A stretch of 7,428 bases of DNA from an uncultured Devosia sp. (GCA_946480655.1 CAMLKN010000107.1:1-7428), one strand, 5' to 3'. Numbered from the stretch's first letter, positions 1-6,603 are shown. Translations and numbers: made by a program. The notes: generated by a model from the sequence alone, not told the origin.

Positions 1-494
1 GCTTCGAGCATGGCGCGCATGATGACCGGCACGCCGGCCATGACATGCACATTGCCGATGCGAAATCCCGGCGCGGCCGAAACGGAATTGACGATGAGGT
101 CGGCGCCTTCAGGAATGCGCGCCATCCTCAGGCGCGCCTCGTTGACCTCGGTGCCAGTCTGTTTCCAGCGCGCCTCCAGCATGGCGCGGGCCTGCTCGTT
201 GATCGGCAGGGCGACGCCGAAGGCCTTGGCGATGGCGTCGGCAGTGATGTCGTCATGCGTGGGACCGATGCCACCGGAGGTGAACACATAGGTGTAGCGG
301 GTGCGCAGCGCGTTGACCGCCTCGACAATGGCGTCCTGCTCATCGGAGACGATGCGCACTTCGGTGAGATCAATGCCCAGGTCGGTGCAGAAATCGGCCA
401 CGGCGCCGATATTGACGTCCTTGGTGCGGCCGGAAAGGATTTCGTCGCCGATGACGATCATGCCGGCGGTTACGCGTGTGTCTTGCTGGGTCAT
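1..494 (-). CDS. Molybdopterin-binding protein, MoaB/MogA/CinA N-terminal type (partial, C-terminus off window)
   Basis: Reading leftwards from an ATG at 494, the frame stays open to the window edge, giving 164 complete codons of an incomplete gene. The N-terminal part matches the molybdopterin-binding fold shared by MoaB, MogA and the N-terminal half of CinA. It has a GDEILSGRTKDVN motif at residues 16-28 and the signature TSGGIGPTHDDIT at 72-84, which in this family forms the pterin-phosphate binding loop. A purine-rich AGGA lies about 9 nt upstream of the ATG. Such genes are often annotated 'competence/damage-inducible protein A'. In alphaproteobacteria a stand-alone protein of roughly 250 residues without the CinA deamidase domain is common, but the missing C-terminus prevents telling the two forms apart. 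Its cellular role is not settled by the sequence. It is divergent from map, with 115 bp between the starts, so the two promoters must share that gap. I see no convincing -35/-10 pair there, only a TTGACT on the minus strand at 547-542. Confidence 0.9.
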   Translation of the reverse strand, partial: MTQQDTRVTAGMIVIGDEILSGRTKDVNIGAVADFCTDLGIDLTEVRIVSDEQDAIVEAVNALRTRYTYVFTSGGIGPTHDDITADAIAKAFGVALPINEQARAMLEARWKQTGTEVNEARLRMARIPEGADLIVNSVSAAPGFRIGNVHVMAGVPVIMRAMLE

Positions 495-609
495 CGGTGC
501 TTTTCCTGAGGGCAGATGTGGATGCCTTTACGCGTCCGGTGAGTCAACGGTTCACCGCCCTTCCCTTCACCTCTTTAAGCTCCTATTTTGCCTCTCAGGA
601 GACCCTTGC

Positions 610-1443
610 ATGATTACCTATGTCGACGCCCCCGCCAAAGCCCGCCGCACCCCCGGCGTCATTCCCCTCCATGGGGCGGAAGGCTTTGAAGGCATGCGTC
701 GCGCCGGGGCACTGACGGCCAAGGCCCTGGACATCATCACCGAATATGTCGAGCCGGGCGTGCCGACCTCGACCATCGACCGCGTGGCCTATGAGTTCGC
801 ACGCGATCACGGTGCGGTCCCCGCGACCATCTTCTACAAGGGCTACCGGCATTCGGTGTGCACCTCGATCAACCACGTCGTGTGCCACGGCATTCCGGAC
901 GAACGGCCGCTGCGCGAGGGCGACATCGTCAATGTCGACCTGACGCTGGTGCTCGATGGCTGGCATGGCGATTCGAGCCGCATGTATCCGGTGGGCGAAA
1001 TCTCGCGCAAGGCAGAGCGTCTCATCGAGGTGACCTATGACAGCCTCGCCGCCGGTATTGCCGCCGCAAAGCCCGGCAATACGACGGGCGATATCGGCGC
1101 CGCCATCCAGGCGGTGGCCGAAGGGGAGCGCATGAGCGTGGTTCGCGATTTCGTCGGCCATGGCCTCGGGCGCCTCTTCCATGACGAGCCCAATATCCTG
1201 CATTTCGGCACGCCAGGCGCCGGCGTGCCGCTCAAGCCTGGCATGATCTTCACGATCGAGCCCATGATCAATCTCGGCCGGCCGCATGTGAAAATCCTTT
1301 CCGATGGCTGGACCGCGGTCACCCGCGACCGCACGCTCTCTGCGCAATGCGAGCATTCCATCGGCATTACCGAGACCGGCTGCGAGATCTTCACGCTCTC
1401 GCCTGGCGACCTGTTTAACCCGATGGCGAAGCAGGCGGCGTGA
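610..1443 (+). CDS. map: Type I methionine aminopeptidase
   Basis: This 277-residue enzyme removes the initiator methionine from nascent cytosolic proteins. The pita-bread metallopeptidase fold is recognisable throughout. Its five metal ligands are all in place: D110 (in GDIVNVD), D121 (GDSSRM), H184 (GHGLG), E217 (FTIEPM) and E248 (CEHSIG). H93 in VCHGIPD and H191 in LFHDEPN match the substrate-contacting histidines of the Escherichia coli enzyme. Spacing of the ligands is uniformly 13 residues greater than in E. coli, so only a short N-terminal extension differs. I chose the ATG at 610 because AGGAG sits 8 nt before it. The open frame continues upstream to 301, but that part lies inside the divergent gene and its translation is not family-like. 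The TGA stop overlaps the ATG of the next gene by one base (TGATG), which suggests one transcript with translational coupling. No anomaly is seen. Confidence 0.97.
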   Translation: MITYVDAPAKARRTPGVIPLHGAEGFEGMRRAGALTAKALDIITEYVEPGVPTSTIDRVAYEFARDHGAVPATIFYKGYRHSVCTSINHVVCHGIPDERPLREGDIVNVDLTLVLDGWHGDSSRMYPVGEISRKAERLIEVTYDSLAAGIAAAKPGNTTGDIGAAIQAVAEGERMSVVRDFVGHGLGRLFHDEPNILHFGTPGAGVPLKPGMIFTIEPMINLGRPHVKILSDGWTAVTRDRTLSAQCEHSIGITETGCEIFTLSPGDLFNPMAKQAA

Positions 1444-2168
1444 TGACAAGGCGGCCTGACGAACTCGCCGAGGCCGCTTTTCCCGCTCCCGTGGCGGACG
1501 ATCATGCCGGCCACCGCCAGCGCGTAAGGGAGCGTTTCCTCAAGGTCGGCGGCGACGCGCTTGAAGACTACGAACTGCTCGAACTCGCCCTGCAGCTGGT
1601 CATTCCGCGCAAGGATACCAAGGCACTGGCCAAGACCCTGCTGCGCGAATTCGGCTCATTTTCCGCTGTCTTCAACGCCAGCCAGGCGCGGCTGGAACAG
1701 GTCGAGGGGCTGGGTGCAACCTCGGTGGCCCACCTCAAGGTCATCCAGGCCGTAGCAGCTCGCTTCGGGCGGGATCGGATCGACACCGAAAAGCCCATCC
1801 TCTCGTCCTGGACGCAGTTGATCGATTACTGCCACAGCCAGATGGCCTTCGAGAGCATCGAGCATTTCCGCGTGCTTTTTCTCGACAAGAAGAACCGGCT
1901 GATCGCGGACGAGGTGCAGCAGACCGGCACTGTCGACCACACACCGGTCTACCCGCGCGAGGTCATCAAGCGCTCGCTTGAATTGTCGGCGACAGCCCTG
2001 ATCCTGGTGCACAATCACCCGTCGGGAGACCCCGCCCCGTCTGCGGCCGATATCCGCATGACCAAGGAAATCGCGGACGTCGCCAAGCCACTGGGGATCG
2101 TGCTGCACGACCACATCATCATCGGCAAGTCCGGCCACGCCTCGCTGCGCGGATTAAGACTGATCTGA
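1443..2168 (+). CDS. radC: RadC family protein with JAMM/MPN-type metal-binding domain
   Basis: A 241-residue protein with the two parts typical of the RadC (YsxA/YeeS) family. An N-terminal helical region with helix-hairpin-helix character (about residues 35-110, including [14 protein letters not shown] at 87-100) is followed by a C-terminal JAB1/MPN-like domain. The domain carries the JAMM-type motif HNHPSGD...S..D, with H190, H192, S194 and D203, expected to bind zinc. [18 protein letters not shown] at 162-179 and LHDHIIIG at 221-228 are also family-typical. Despite the name, a direct role of RadC proteins in recombinational repair is doubtful, because the phenotype originally assigned to E. 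coli radC was traced to recG. The biochemical activity is unknown. The start is the ATG at 1443, overlapping the map stop; a GTG one codon earlier is possible but adds nothing. The last 15 bp overlap the convergent acyltransferase gene. Confidence 0.93.
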   Translation: MTRRPDELAEAAFPAPVADDHAGHRQRVRERFLKVGGDALEDYELLELALQLVIPRKDTKALAKTLLREFGSFSAVFNASQARLEQVEGLGATSVAHLKVIQAVAARFGRDRIDTEKPILSSWTQLIDYCHSQMAFESIEHFRVLFLDKKNRLIADEVQQTGTVDHTPVYPREVIKRSLELSATALILVHNHPSGDPAPSAADIRMTKEIADVAKPLGIVLHDHIIIGKSGHASLRGLRLI

Positions 2169-3392
2169 CATCTTGCGGCCGAACAGGCGATCGCGCATGG
2201 CATGCACCGATCGCAACAGCAGCTTGACCTTGTCATTGGCCTTGGCCTGGGCCCGCAGCCGCTGGTAGGCGCGGTGACCCGCGACGACCAGCGCGCCGGC
2301 GGGGGTGAGCGCCACATAGTGCTGCCGCAGGGCAATCTGGACATTGCACCAGTGGCGCTTCTCGTCCGTATACCCGCACCCCATGTCGAAGACGGCAATG
2401 CCCTGGTCGAAGACGGTCTGCATGACCCTGAGCAGACATTGCTTGCCCGGCGAGCCTGTCTGGACGCGTTCGCATGTCGCCATCGACGAGATCAGGCAGA
2501 ACATCCGGTCGCCATGCACGATATTGTAGCGCACGGCGACTATCTCTCCGTCGAGGCGGAGGACGTGCAGCCGCACATCGATGCCGGAGGCCGGATCGAG
2601 GGCGGCCCGGTAGAAGCCCTCGAGATCATCGGCCACGAAGGCATCGCGAATACCCTGCTGCCGGAAGCGGGCCGAGCGCTGCGCGAACATGATGTCCACG
2701 GCGCGGCGCGCCTCCTCGAGGTCAGTGACCTGCTCGAAGCCGACCTCGCCCAGGGCAGCCAGGCGATCCCCCTGCTGGCGGTCATGCTTGCGGCGCGACC
2801 GGCTGCGCTGCTCGCTGTCGCATTGCTCCCAGGAGGAGAACTGCGCGCGGTAGAGCGTCTCCACCGGAAGGCTCGACCCGAAACCGTCGAATAGGCCCTC
2901 GTGGCCCTCGATGCCAACCGGAATGGTGCGCAGATAGACGAGATCCGCGCCCTTCAGGGACGACGTCATGGCCTCCCAGAACGCTGCGCGGTCCGTCGGC
3001 GCAAGGCCCGCCAGCCGGCCATAGTCGGCAACGGGCGCATAACAGCCGGCCTGGGGCCCCGGAAACCAGGTGAAGAGCCGGACGCCATGGACGCGCTTGC
3101 GGTGCAGCGGCAGGATGGCGACAGGCTCGCCATTGATCGAGCCGACCACATAGAATTGTGCCGCCTCGGCAATCCGGCGCTCCCGGACCCATAGGCGGAT
3201 GAAATCATAGCTTTGACCCGGGGATTCGATTCTCCCCGCGCTCAGGTGTCGCCAGATGGGTTCAACATCCTCGATGCGGTGGAAGACCCCCACCGAAACG
3301 GCGTGCAGCGCCGCCGGCGCATTCGCCTGCCTGTGCAAGGCCTCGTCGATTTGGTTCTCTGCCCAGGCGAGGGGCTGACTTTCCGCGTTCAC
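2154..3392 (-). CDS. CelD/BcsL-like GNAT-fold acyltransferase (Acetyltransf_6 type)
   Basis: The product is 412 residues from the GTG at 3392, or 438 from a TTG at 3470. It resembles proteins annotated as 'CelD/BcsL family acetyltransferase involved in cellulose biosynthesis', a double-GNAT group related to FemAB. The second GNAT unit is clear at about residues 200-350 (GTG numbering). It has a basic SRSRRKHDR entry helix, a beta segment [16 protein letters not shown], the acyl-CoA loop SPGKQCLL (314-321), and the hallmark [14 protein letters not shown] (335-348). The C-terminal about 40 residues are basic and helical. No signal peptide or membrane span is seen, so it probably acts in the cytosol on an envelope precursor; the substrate is unknown. 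I prefer GTG 3392 because GGAG lies 5 nt upstream, while TTG 3470 has no comparable site; residues before the domain look unconserved either way. It lies downstream of ccdA on the same strand. The 3' end overlaps radC tail-to-tail by 15 bp. Confidence 0.85.
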   Translation of the reverse strand: MNAESQPLAWAENQIDEALHRQANAPAALHAVSVGVFHRIEDVEPIWRHLSAGRIESPGQSYDFIRLWVRERRIAEAAQFYVVGSINGEPVAILPLHRKRVHGVRLFTWFPGPQAGCYAPVADYGRLAGLAPTDRAAFWEAMTSSLKGADLVYLRTIPVGIEGHEGLFDGFGSSLPVETLYRAQFSSWEQCDSEQRSRSRRKHDRQQGDRLAALGEVGFEQVTDLEEARRAVDIMFAQRSARFRQQGIRDAFVADDLEGFYRAALDPASGIDVRLHVLRLDGEIVAVRYNIVHGDRMFCLISSMATCERVQTGSPGKQCLLRVMQTVFDQGIAVFDMGCGYTDEKRHWCNVQIALRQHYVALTPAGALVVAGHRAYQRLRAQAKANDKVKLLLRSVHAMRDRLFGRKMSDQS

Positions 3393-3397
3393 GAGTG

Positions 3398-3401
3398 CTC
3401 C
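3398..3401 (-). promoter_or_regulatory. Ribosome binding site (GGAG) supporting GTG start at 3392
   Basis: On the minus strand GGAG is followed by CACTC and then GTG, a 5-nt spacer. This decides the start for the acyltransferase gene: the alternative TTG at 3470 has only GAG about 11 nt upstream. There is no in-frame ATG anywhere in the N-terminal region, so a non-ATG start is required in either case. Confidence 0.5.
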
Positions 3402-3500
3402 GCGCTCTTGCCCAAATTCGACGCCACTCTGGTCGCGAGGGGTAAACCGCGTCTGAATTTCGACCGGCAAAAACAGATTGCACTCACTAAAGCGTGAACA

Positions 3501-3510
3501 GGGTTAACCC
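3501..3510. repeat. 10-bp perfect palindrome GGGTTAACCC
   Basis: A self-complementary decamer in the gap between the ccdA stop (3554) and the acyltransferase start. It lies 31 nt upstream of the TTG and about 109 nt upstream of the preferred GTG. Its position would suit an operator for the acyltransferase gene, but a 10-mer of this kind can arise by chance and no other copy is in the window. Confidence 0.3.
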
Positions 3511-3553
3511 GTACCTACGTCTCGCCCCCCTTTGTCCGGAAAAATCCCAAGCC

Positions 3554-4294
3554 TCATCCGAAGTTGGCCAGCACCGGAAAGGTTTCCAGGAACCAGTAGG
3601 AGATGCGGGTGAAGTTGCCCGTCAGGAACAGCACCCCGGTCAGGACAAGCAGGCCGCCCATGACTTTTTCGACCACGCCAAGGTGCTTCTTGAAGCCGTT
3701 GAAGAAGGTGAGGAATGGGCCGATGGCGATGCCGGCGAGAAAGAAGGGAATACCCAGGCCCAGTGAGTAAAGCCCGAGCAGGGACGCCCCTTCCCACGCC
3801 GTTTCGCGGCTGGCCGCAACCGACAGGATCGCCGCCAGAACCGGCCCGATGCACGGCGTCCAGCCGATGGCGAAGGCCAGGCCCAGCAGGAAGCCGCCCA
3901 GAGGACCGGAGGCCGCCCCGGGACCATTGTGGCGGAGCTGCCGGTCAAGAATGCCGATGCGGAAGACCCCGAGGAAGTGCAGGCCCATGGCGATTATCAC
4001 CACGCCGGCTATGGGCGTGAGTATGGGCAGGAGCTGACGGAACACCTGTCCAAAGGCCGTGGCCGTTGCGCCCAGGGCAATGAATACGACAGAGAACCCG
4101 AGGATGAAGAAAATGGAAGTCAGCGCGACCCGCGCCGTCAGCTTTCCGGCTGAGCCTGATACGGCCTCGGCCCGCAACTGGTCGTAGCTCGCCCCGCTCA
4201 TATAGGTGAGATAGGGCGGCACGAGCGGCAAAACGCAGGGGCTGAGAAAGCTTAGCACACCGGCGCCGATCACCAGGGGCAGGGAAAATTCCAC
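3554..4294 (-). CDS. ccdA: Cytochrome c biogenesis / thiol-disulfide transporter CcdA
   Basis: A 246-residue polytopic membrane protein of the CcdA/DsbD-beta family. It takes electrons from cytosolic thioredoxin and passes them across the inner membrane to periplasmic thiol oxidoreductases, typically to keep apocytochrome c cysteines or other periplasmic thiols reduced. Six hydrophobic segments can be read, at about residues 6-30, 55-80, 88-112, 131-158, 168-197 and 208-228. The two redox cysteines are present, one in each pseudo-repeat: C20 in FLSPCVLPLVPPYLTYMSG and C148 in GWTPCIGPVLAAIL. The start is the GTG at 4294 (read VEFSLPLV), backed by GGAG 8 nt upstream. The frame remains open to 4366, but those residues are not family-like. 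No cytochrome c maturation genes or thioredoxin-like partner are visible nearby, so the recipient of the electrons is not identified. The acyltransferase gene follows on the same strand after 161 bp, probably with its own promoter. Confidence 0.95.
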   Translation of the reverse strand: MEFSLPLVIGAGVLSFLSPCVLPLVPPYLTYMSGASYDQLRAEAVSGSAGKLTARVALTSIFFILGFSVVFIALGATATAFGQVFRQLLPILTPIAGVVIIAMGLHFLGVFRIGILDRQLRHNGPGAASGPLGGFLLGLAFAIGWTPCIGPVLAAILSVAASRETAWEGASLLGLYSLGLGIPFFLAGIAIGPFLTFFNGFKKHLGVVEKVMGGLLVLTGVLFLTGNFTRISYWFLETFPVLANFG

Positions 4295-4302
4295 GTCTGA
4301 CG

Positions 4303-4306
4303 CTCC
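4303..4306 (-). promoter_or_regulatory. Ribosome binding site (GGAG) of ccdA
   Basis: Minus-strand GGAG with an 8-nt spacer to the GTG at 4294. It sets the ccdA start at the first residue that fits the family, so the upstream frame extension to 4366 is not needed. Confidence 0.6.
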
Positions 4307-4433
4307 ATGTTGCCGCGCTTGGTTTAGCGCCCCGCGCGCAGAAGGCAATGAGCCCCTTGGCCGCATCGCGGGGAAGTGAGGACATGCAAGGACGCCGCCT
4401 CGCCATTTCGGCTATCGGTTGCACGGTAACGAA

Positions 4434-4476
4434 CGGCCAGTAACCCTTCCGAACAAATAGAATGAGCAACTGGCCG
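4434..4476. repeat. Inverted repeat, 8-bp arms with 27-nt spacer
   Basis: CGGCCAGT at 4434-4441 and its exact complement ACTGGCCG at 4469-4476 flank an AT-richer 27-nt spacer. Arm centres are about 35 bp apart, a little over three helical turns. This could be a pair of binding sites, or a loose hairpin in the ccdA leader if transcription starts far upstream. It could also be coincidental. Confidence 0.4.
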
Positions 4477-4597
4477 CTCGTCACGGAAACACGGTTTTTT
4501 CACGGGTCCGGATTCAGGCGGTACCGTTATTGCAGGTCCGGTTGCCGAGCTTCTACCCGCGTAGAGAGGCGCCCCGTCTCCCACCCACAGACCGTCA

Positions 4598-4618
4598 CCC
4601 TCGGCCTTGAGCCGAGGG
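4598..4618. repeat. Palindromic repeat-like element (CCCTCGGC / GCCGAGGG hairpin)
   Basis: An 8-bp perfect stem with a 5-nt CTTGA loop, preceded by CCGTCA. Its form is like the dispersed palindromes of the kind CCTCGG(G)CTTGA(C)CCGAGG seen between genes in many alphaproteobacterial genomes. Only one copy is present in this window, so repetitiveness is inferred from the motif form. No T-tract follows on either strand, which argues against an intrinsic terminator. Confidence 0.5.
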
Positions 4619-4821
4619 CACTACACTGGACGATGCGATCCCAAGATCAGTCCGTTCAGACTGGCTTCGTCCCGCAGCGCCCATGCCCGAGGCCCGAAGT
4701 ACAGCGCCCTCAAAGGTGCGGCAATCCAAGCCACTATTGCTCGAGAATTTGATGGGCATCAACGCCATGGCCGCGTCGATCCGCCACAAAGTGAGACCCC
4801 CAATTTGGAAGGAGCTCACAA

Positions 4822-5352
4822 ATGAAGCGCGTCCCCGCAATTGGATTTGCTGCCCTGATAACGTGTGTGCTGGCGGTTTCACCCGCCGTGGCTCAGGTCG
4901 GTTTCGGTCCCGGCTACGGCATGATGCCCGGCTATGGTCCTGGCATGATGGCCGGCCCCGGCTACGGCTATGGGCCGGCCATGATGGGGCAACCAGGACG
5001 AGGTCGTTCCATGATGATAGATGTCAACGAAGACGGCGTCGTCAGCGACGAAGAGGCTGCATCAGCTGCCGACGACGTCTTCACTGCCATGGACACGGAC
5101 GACGATGGCTTTGTGACCTTGGATGAATACCTTGCTATTCGGATGGGGAGGCAGACGGGGTACAATCCCGACCGTCAGGAGGCTATGCAGCAGGCAAAGC
5201 AGGAGCGCTTTACCGGTATGGATCCCGACGGCGATGGCAAGGTCTCCAAGGAGGAATTCCTCAGGGCAGCCCAGGCCCATCATGAAGCTTCTGATGCCGA
5301 TGCCGACGGCAAGGTGTCGCCTTGGGAACACCGGCACCAGAACTGGAACTGA
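4822..5352 (+). CDS. Exported EF-hand calcium-binding protein with Gly/Tyr/Met-rich N-terminal segment
   Basis: A 176-residue protein. It starts with a Sec-type signal peptide (basic MKR, hydrophobic core, probable cleavage PAVA|QV after residue 24), so it should be periplasmic or secreted. Residues 27-56 form a low-complexity segment built from PGYG and MM units. Four canonical 12-residue EF-hand loops follow: D67-E78, D91-E102, D134-E145 and D158-E169. Each has acidic or polar residues at positions 1, 3 and 5, Gly at 6 and Glu at 12. Loops are arranged as two pairs, each pair spaced 24 residues apart, as in working EF-hand lobes. All four look able to bind calcium. The start is well fixed by GGAAGGAG 7 nt before the ATG. 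Codon use is less GC-biased at third positions than in map or rpe. The gene is alone on its strand and convergent with the next gene. Its role is unknown; calcium buffering or sensing is an inference. Confidence 0.88.
   Translation: MKRVPAIGFAALITCVLAVSPAVAQVGFGPGYGMMPGYGPGMMAGPGYGYGPAMMGQPGRGRSMMIDVNEDGVVSDEEAASAADDVFTAMDTDDDGFVTLDEYLAIRMGRQTGYNPDRQEAMQQAKQERFTGMDPDGDGKVSKEEFLRAAQAHHEASDADADGKVSPWEHRHQNWN
4900..4989 (+). repeat. Coding repeat: PGYG / MM units in the EF-hand protein
   Basis: Residues 27-56 contain three imperfect units, PGYGMM, PGYGPGMM and PGYGYGPAMM, coded by related ggctatgg/ggctacgg and catgatg DNA motifs. This gives seven methionines-in-pairs-type positions in a glycine/tyrosine-rich flexible stretch immediately after the signal peptide. 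Confidence 0.7.
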
Positions 5353-5510
5353 ATACGGGAACAGAGCGGGGACGCCGACGACGCAAAAGTTGGCGGCCCT
5401 GCCATGCCAGCCTTCCTTCGCTGCGAGCAACGAGGTACTGGGTTCAAAGGATTACGACGCAAGCTAGGCCAGAGGTGGGGACCTCGACCTATCGACAGGA
5501 CCGCGATAGC

Positions 5511-5535
5511 GGGCCGGGAACCTTTTCCCCGGCCC
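5511..5535. terminator. Hairpin between convergent genes, possible bidirectional terminator
   Basis: GGGCCGGG (5511-5518) and CCCGGCCC (5528-5535) form a perfect 8-bp, all-GC stem with a 9-nt loop. It lies 158 bp after the EF-hand stop and 22 bp after the stop of the minus-strand gene, in the convergent gap. There is no run of T after the stem on either strand, so it is not a textbook intrinsic terminator. The position fits best with ending the minus-strand transcript. Confidence 0.4.
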
Positions 5536-5557
5536 TGACCAGCGTTTGCCCATGGCC

Positions 5558-6322
5558 TCAGCCGTGCGCTGCGGCAACGTCGATGCGAACCGCTTCTGCC
5601 GCGGTGGCTATATACTGGATATCAGCCTGGCTCAGGTCGTCGGCGCCGACGATGACTGCCAGTGCCAGGACCGTATCGTAACTCACCGGGAGAGTCTTGT
5701 CTGACGCGGTGCCGATCAGAATGGCGGCCAGTTCCAGGTTGGATGCAGGCTCTACTCCTGGCAGGCCAGTGTCCCCTTCGACCCAAAGCTCCTCAAGCAG
5801 GGCGAGGTTTTGCAGGGGCGAGTCGATGATGGCAAAGCCCTCATCGTTCCAATGTGCCAGGACATAGTCTCCAAAGTCTTCCGCACTCATTTCATAGAGC
5901 GACGCCAAGTCCGGGTCGAATGTGGCGATCACTTCGTCGAGAGCCTGGTCAAGAACTTGGTCGGGGCTACGGATGACGCTGAGACGTCCAAGATCGACCT
6001 CAGGAATGCCTTCCTGTGCCCAAGCCGGCTTGCCGCCGCGGTCTTCGCCGGAAGGCTGACCTGCATTGGGACCCTGAGCATCAGAGTCTTCGCTGGGCCC
6101 GCCCTGACCCTGGTCTGATCCACCAGGACTTTGGCCGCCACTATCGTTGCCCCCCGGGCCGCCCTCACCGGCACTGTCGTTCCCGCCCGGACTACCCTGG
6201 CCCTGGCCGGCGCCGCCGCCCTGCTGGGCGAATGTCGGGGTTAGGATCAAGGAAGCAGAGCCTAGAAGGATTGCGGATGCGGCGGCAACTCCGAGCAGCC
6301 GACGATGAGTGCGTTTGAACAT
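5558..6322 (-). CDS. Exported protein of unknown function with Gly/Asp-rich repeat linker and helical C-terminal domain
   Basis: A 254-residue protein that I can place only as an uncharacterised exported protein. The signal peptide has a basic FKRTHRR start, a long hydrophobic core to about residue 29 and probable cleavage at TFA|QQ after residue 32. Residues 33-98 are a Gly-, Asp-, Ser- and Gln-rich linker with a period of 10-11 residues (PGGND at 45 and 56, PGGSD at 66, PSED at 76). From about residue 99 a compact acidic domain begins with KPAWAQEGIPEVDLGRLSVIRSPD and continues with alternating helices (DSPLQNLALLEELW at 167-180, LPVSYDTVLALAVIVGADDLS at 211-231). Similar C-terminal regions seem to occur in rhizobial hypothetical proteins, from memory only. 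The start at ATG 6322 is chosen for GGAG 7 nt upstream; the frame remains open to a TTG at 6418. There are no cysteines in the mature part and no catalytic motif I recognise. Confidence 0.85.
   Translation of the reverse strand: MFKRTHRRLLGVAAASAILLGSASLILTPTFAQQGGGAGQGQGSPGGNDSAGEGGPGGNDSGGQSPGGSDQGQGGPSEDSDAQGPNAGQPSGEDRGGKPAWAQEGIPEVDLGRLSVIRSPDQVLDQALDEVIATFDPDLASLYEMSAEDFGDYVLAHWNDEGFAIIDSPLQNLALLEELWVEGDTGLPGVEPASNLELAAILIGTASDKTLPVSYDTVLALAVIVGADDLSQADIQYIATAAEAVRIDVAAAHG
6071..6193 (-). repeat. Coding repeat: period 10-11 Gly/Asp units
   Basis: Codes for residues 44-84 of the exported protein. Four degenerate units begin SPGGNDSAG, GPGGNDSGG, SPGGSDQGQ and GPSEDSDAQ, spaced 11, 10 and 10 residues apart. 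They become less alike towards the C-terminal side. The units are not the GGxGxDxUx nonapeptides of RTX proteins. Confidence 0.65.
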
Positions 6323-6329
6323 TGTGTCG

Positions 6330-6333
6330 CTCC
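6330..6333 (-). promoter_or_regulatory. Ribosome binding site (GGAG) of the exported unknown protein
   Basis: Minus-strand GGAG with a 7-nt spacer (CGACACA) to the ATG at 6322. It supports the start that places the signal peptide at the N-terminus rather than the 32-residue longer frame beginning at TTG 6418. Confidence 0.6.
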
Positions 6334-6579
6334 ATTCAGCGTGTCCGACGATCTGAAACCGTCTTCCGATGCTCCTTTCTCTAGCTACTCGGAGGCGATG
6401 GGATTTGACGGTCGTCAATCAGCCCCATTCAATTCAGACAACGCGCAGCTACTGCGCTCCAGCACCCCCATCGCAGGGGGCCCCAACGACAATTGACAGG
6501 CTCCGGAAGGAGTCGCGCGCGTGAGAAGCTTCTGGCAACCGACCAAGGCTAGCGGTGACTTCTACGCTTCACCGGAGAA

Positions 6580-6603
6580 GGGCAGATTGTCTGCAATCTG
6601 CCC
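6580..6603. repeat. Strong hairpin, 10-bp perfect stem with TCTG loop
   Basis: GGGCAGATTG at 6580-6589 pairs exactly with CAATCTGCCC at 6594-6603. It lies 145 bp upstream of rpe and directly after a weaker stem (6553-6558 with 6569-6574). A T-tract is absent on both strands, so an intrinsic terminator is doubtful. An operator or a structured small RNA are the other readings. Confidence 0.55.

Larger units (their letters stand above)
4295..4821. other. 527-bp non-coding region between ccdA and the EF-hand gene
   Basis: A divergent gap in which I find no believable gene. The frames open here (for example 4462-4752 plus and 4324-4584 minus) give arginine-, serine- and cysteine-rich translations without recognisable domains. 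The region contains an inverted repeat with a 27-nt spacer (4434-4476), a short hairpin TCTAC-CCGC-GTAGA (4552-4565) and an 8-bp palindromic element (4598-4618). Promoters for ccdA (leftwards) and the EF-hand gene (rightwards) should lie here, but I cannot assign -35/-10 pairs with confidence. Base composition is slightly less GC-rich than the flanking housekeeping genes. Confidence 0.6.

Noticed and set aside
301..609. N-terminal extension of the map reading frame by 103 codons
   Set aside because: It lies opposite the start of the molybdopterin-binding gene, its translation has no family similarity, and the ATG at 610 has a proper ribosome binding site and gives the normal enzyme length.
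595..1449. 284-codon minus-strand frame across map
   Set aside because: It is the complementary-frame shadow of map, common in high-GC DNA, while map retains every catalytic residue.
2202..2894. 230-codon plus-strand frame across the acyltransferase gene
   Set aside because: The opposite strand codes for a recognisable GNAT-fold protein; this frame has no domain and no good start.
4462..4752. 96-codon plus-strand frame in the ccdA to EF-hand gap
   Set aside because: The translation is Arg/Ser/Cys-rich with no pattern of a folded protein, it contains the palindromic element, and no ribosome binding site precedes it.
4852..4867. Lipoprotein signal (lipobox) in the EF-hand protein around C15
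   Set aside because: The residues before the cysteine are LIT, and Thr at -1 does not fit a lipobox. The AVA|Q site at residues 22-25 is a good signal peptidase I site.
5517..5546. EcfG-type (GGAAC ... CGTT) general stress promoter
   Set aside because: The spacer between GGAAC and CGTT is 21 nt rather than 16-17, it falls in the terminator-like hairpin, and no plus-strand gene follows.
6071..6193. RTX-type calcium-binding nonapeptide repeats in the Gly/Asp linker
   Set aside because: The units have the form PGGND/PGGSD with a period of 10-11, not GGxGxDxUx with a period of 9, and the hydrophobic position needed for a beta-roll is missing.
6405..6418. Promoter for the exported-protein gene using minus-strand TTGACG as -35
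   Set aside because: No acceptable -10 hexamer lies 16-18 nt downstream on the minus strand (the 17-nt position reads CCTCCG).
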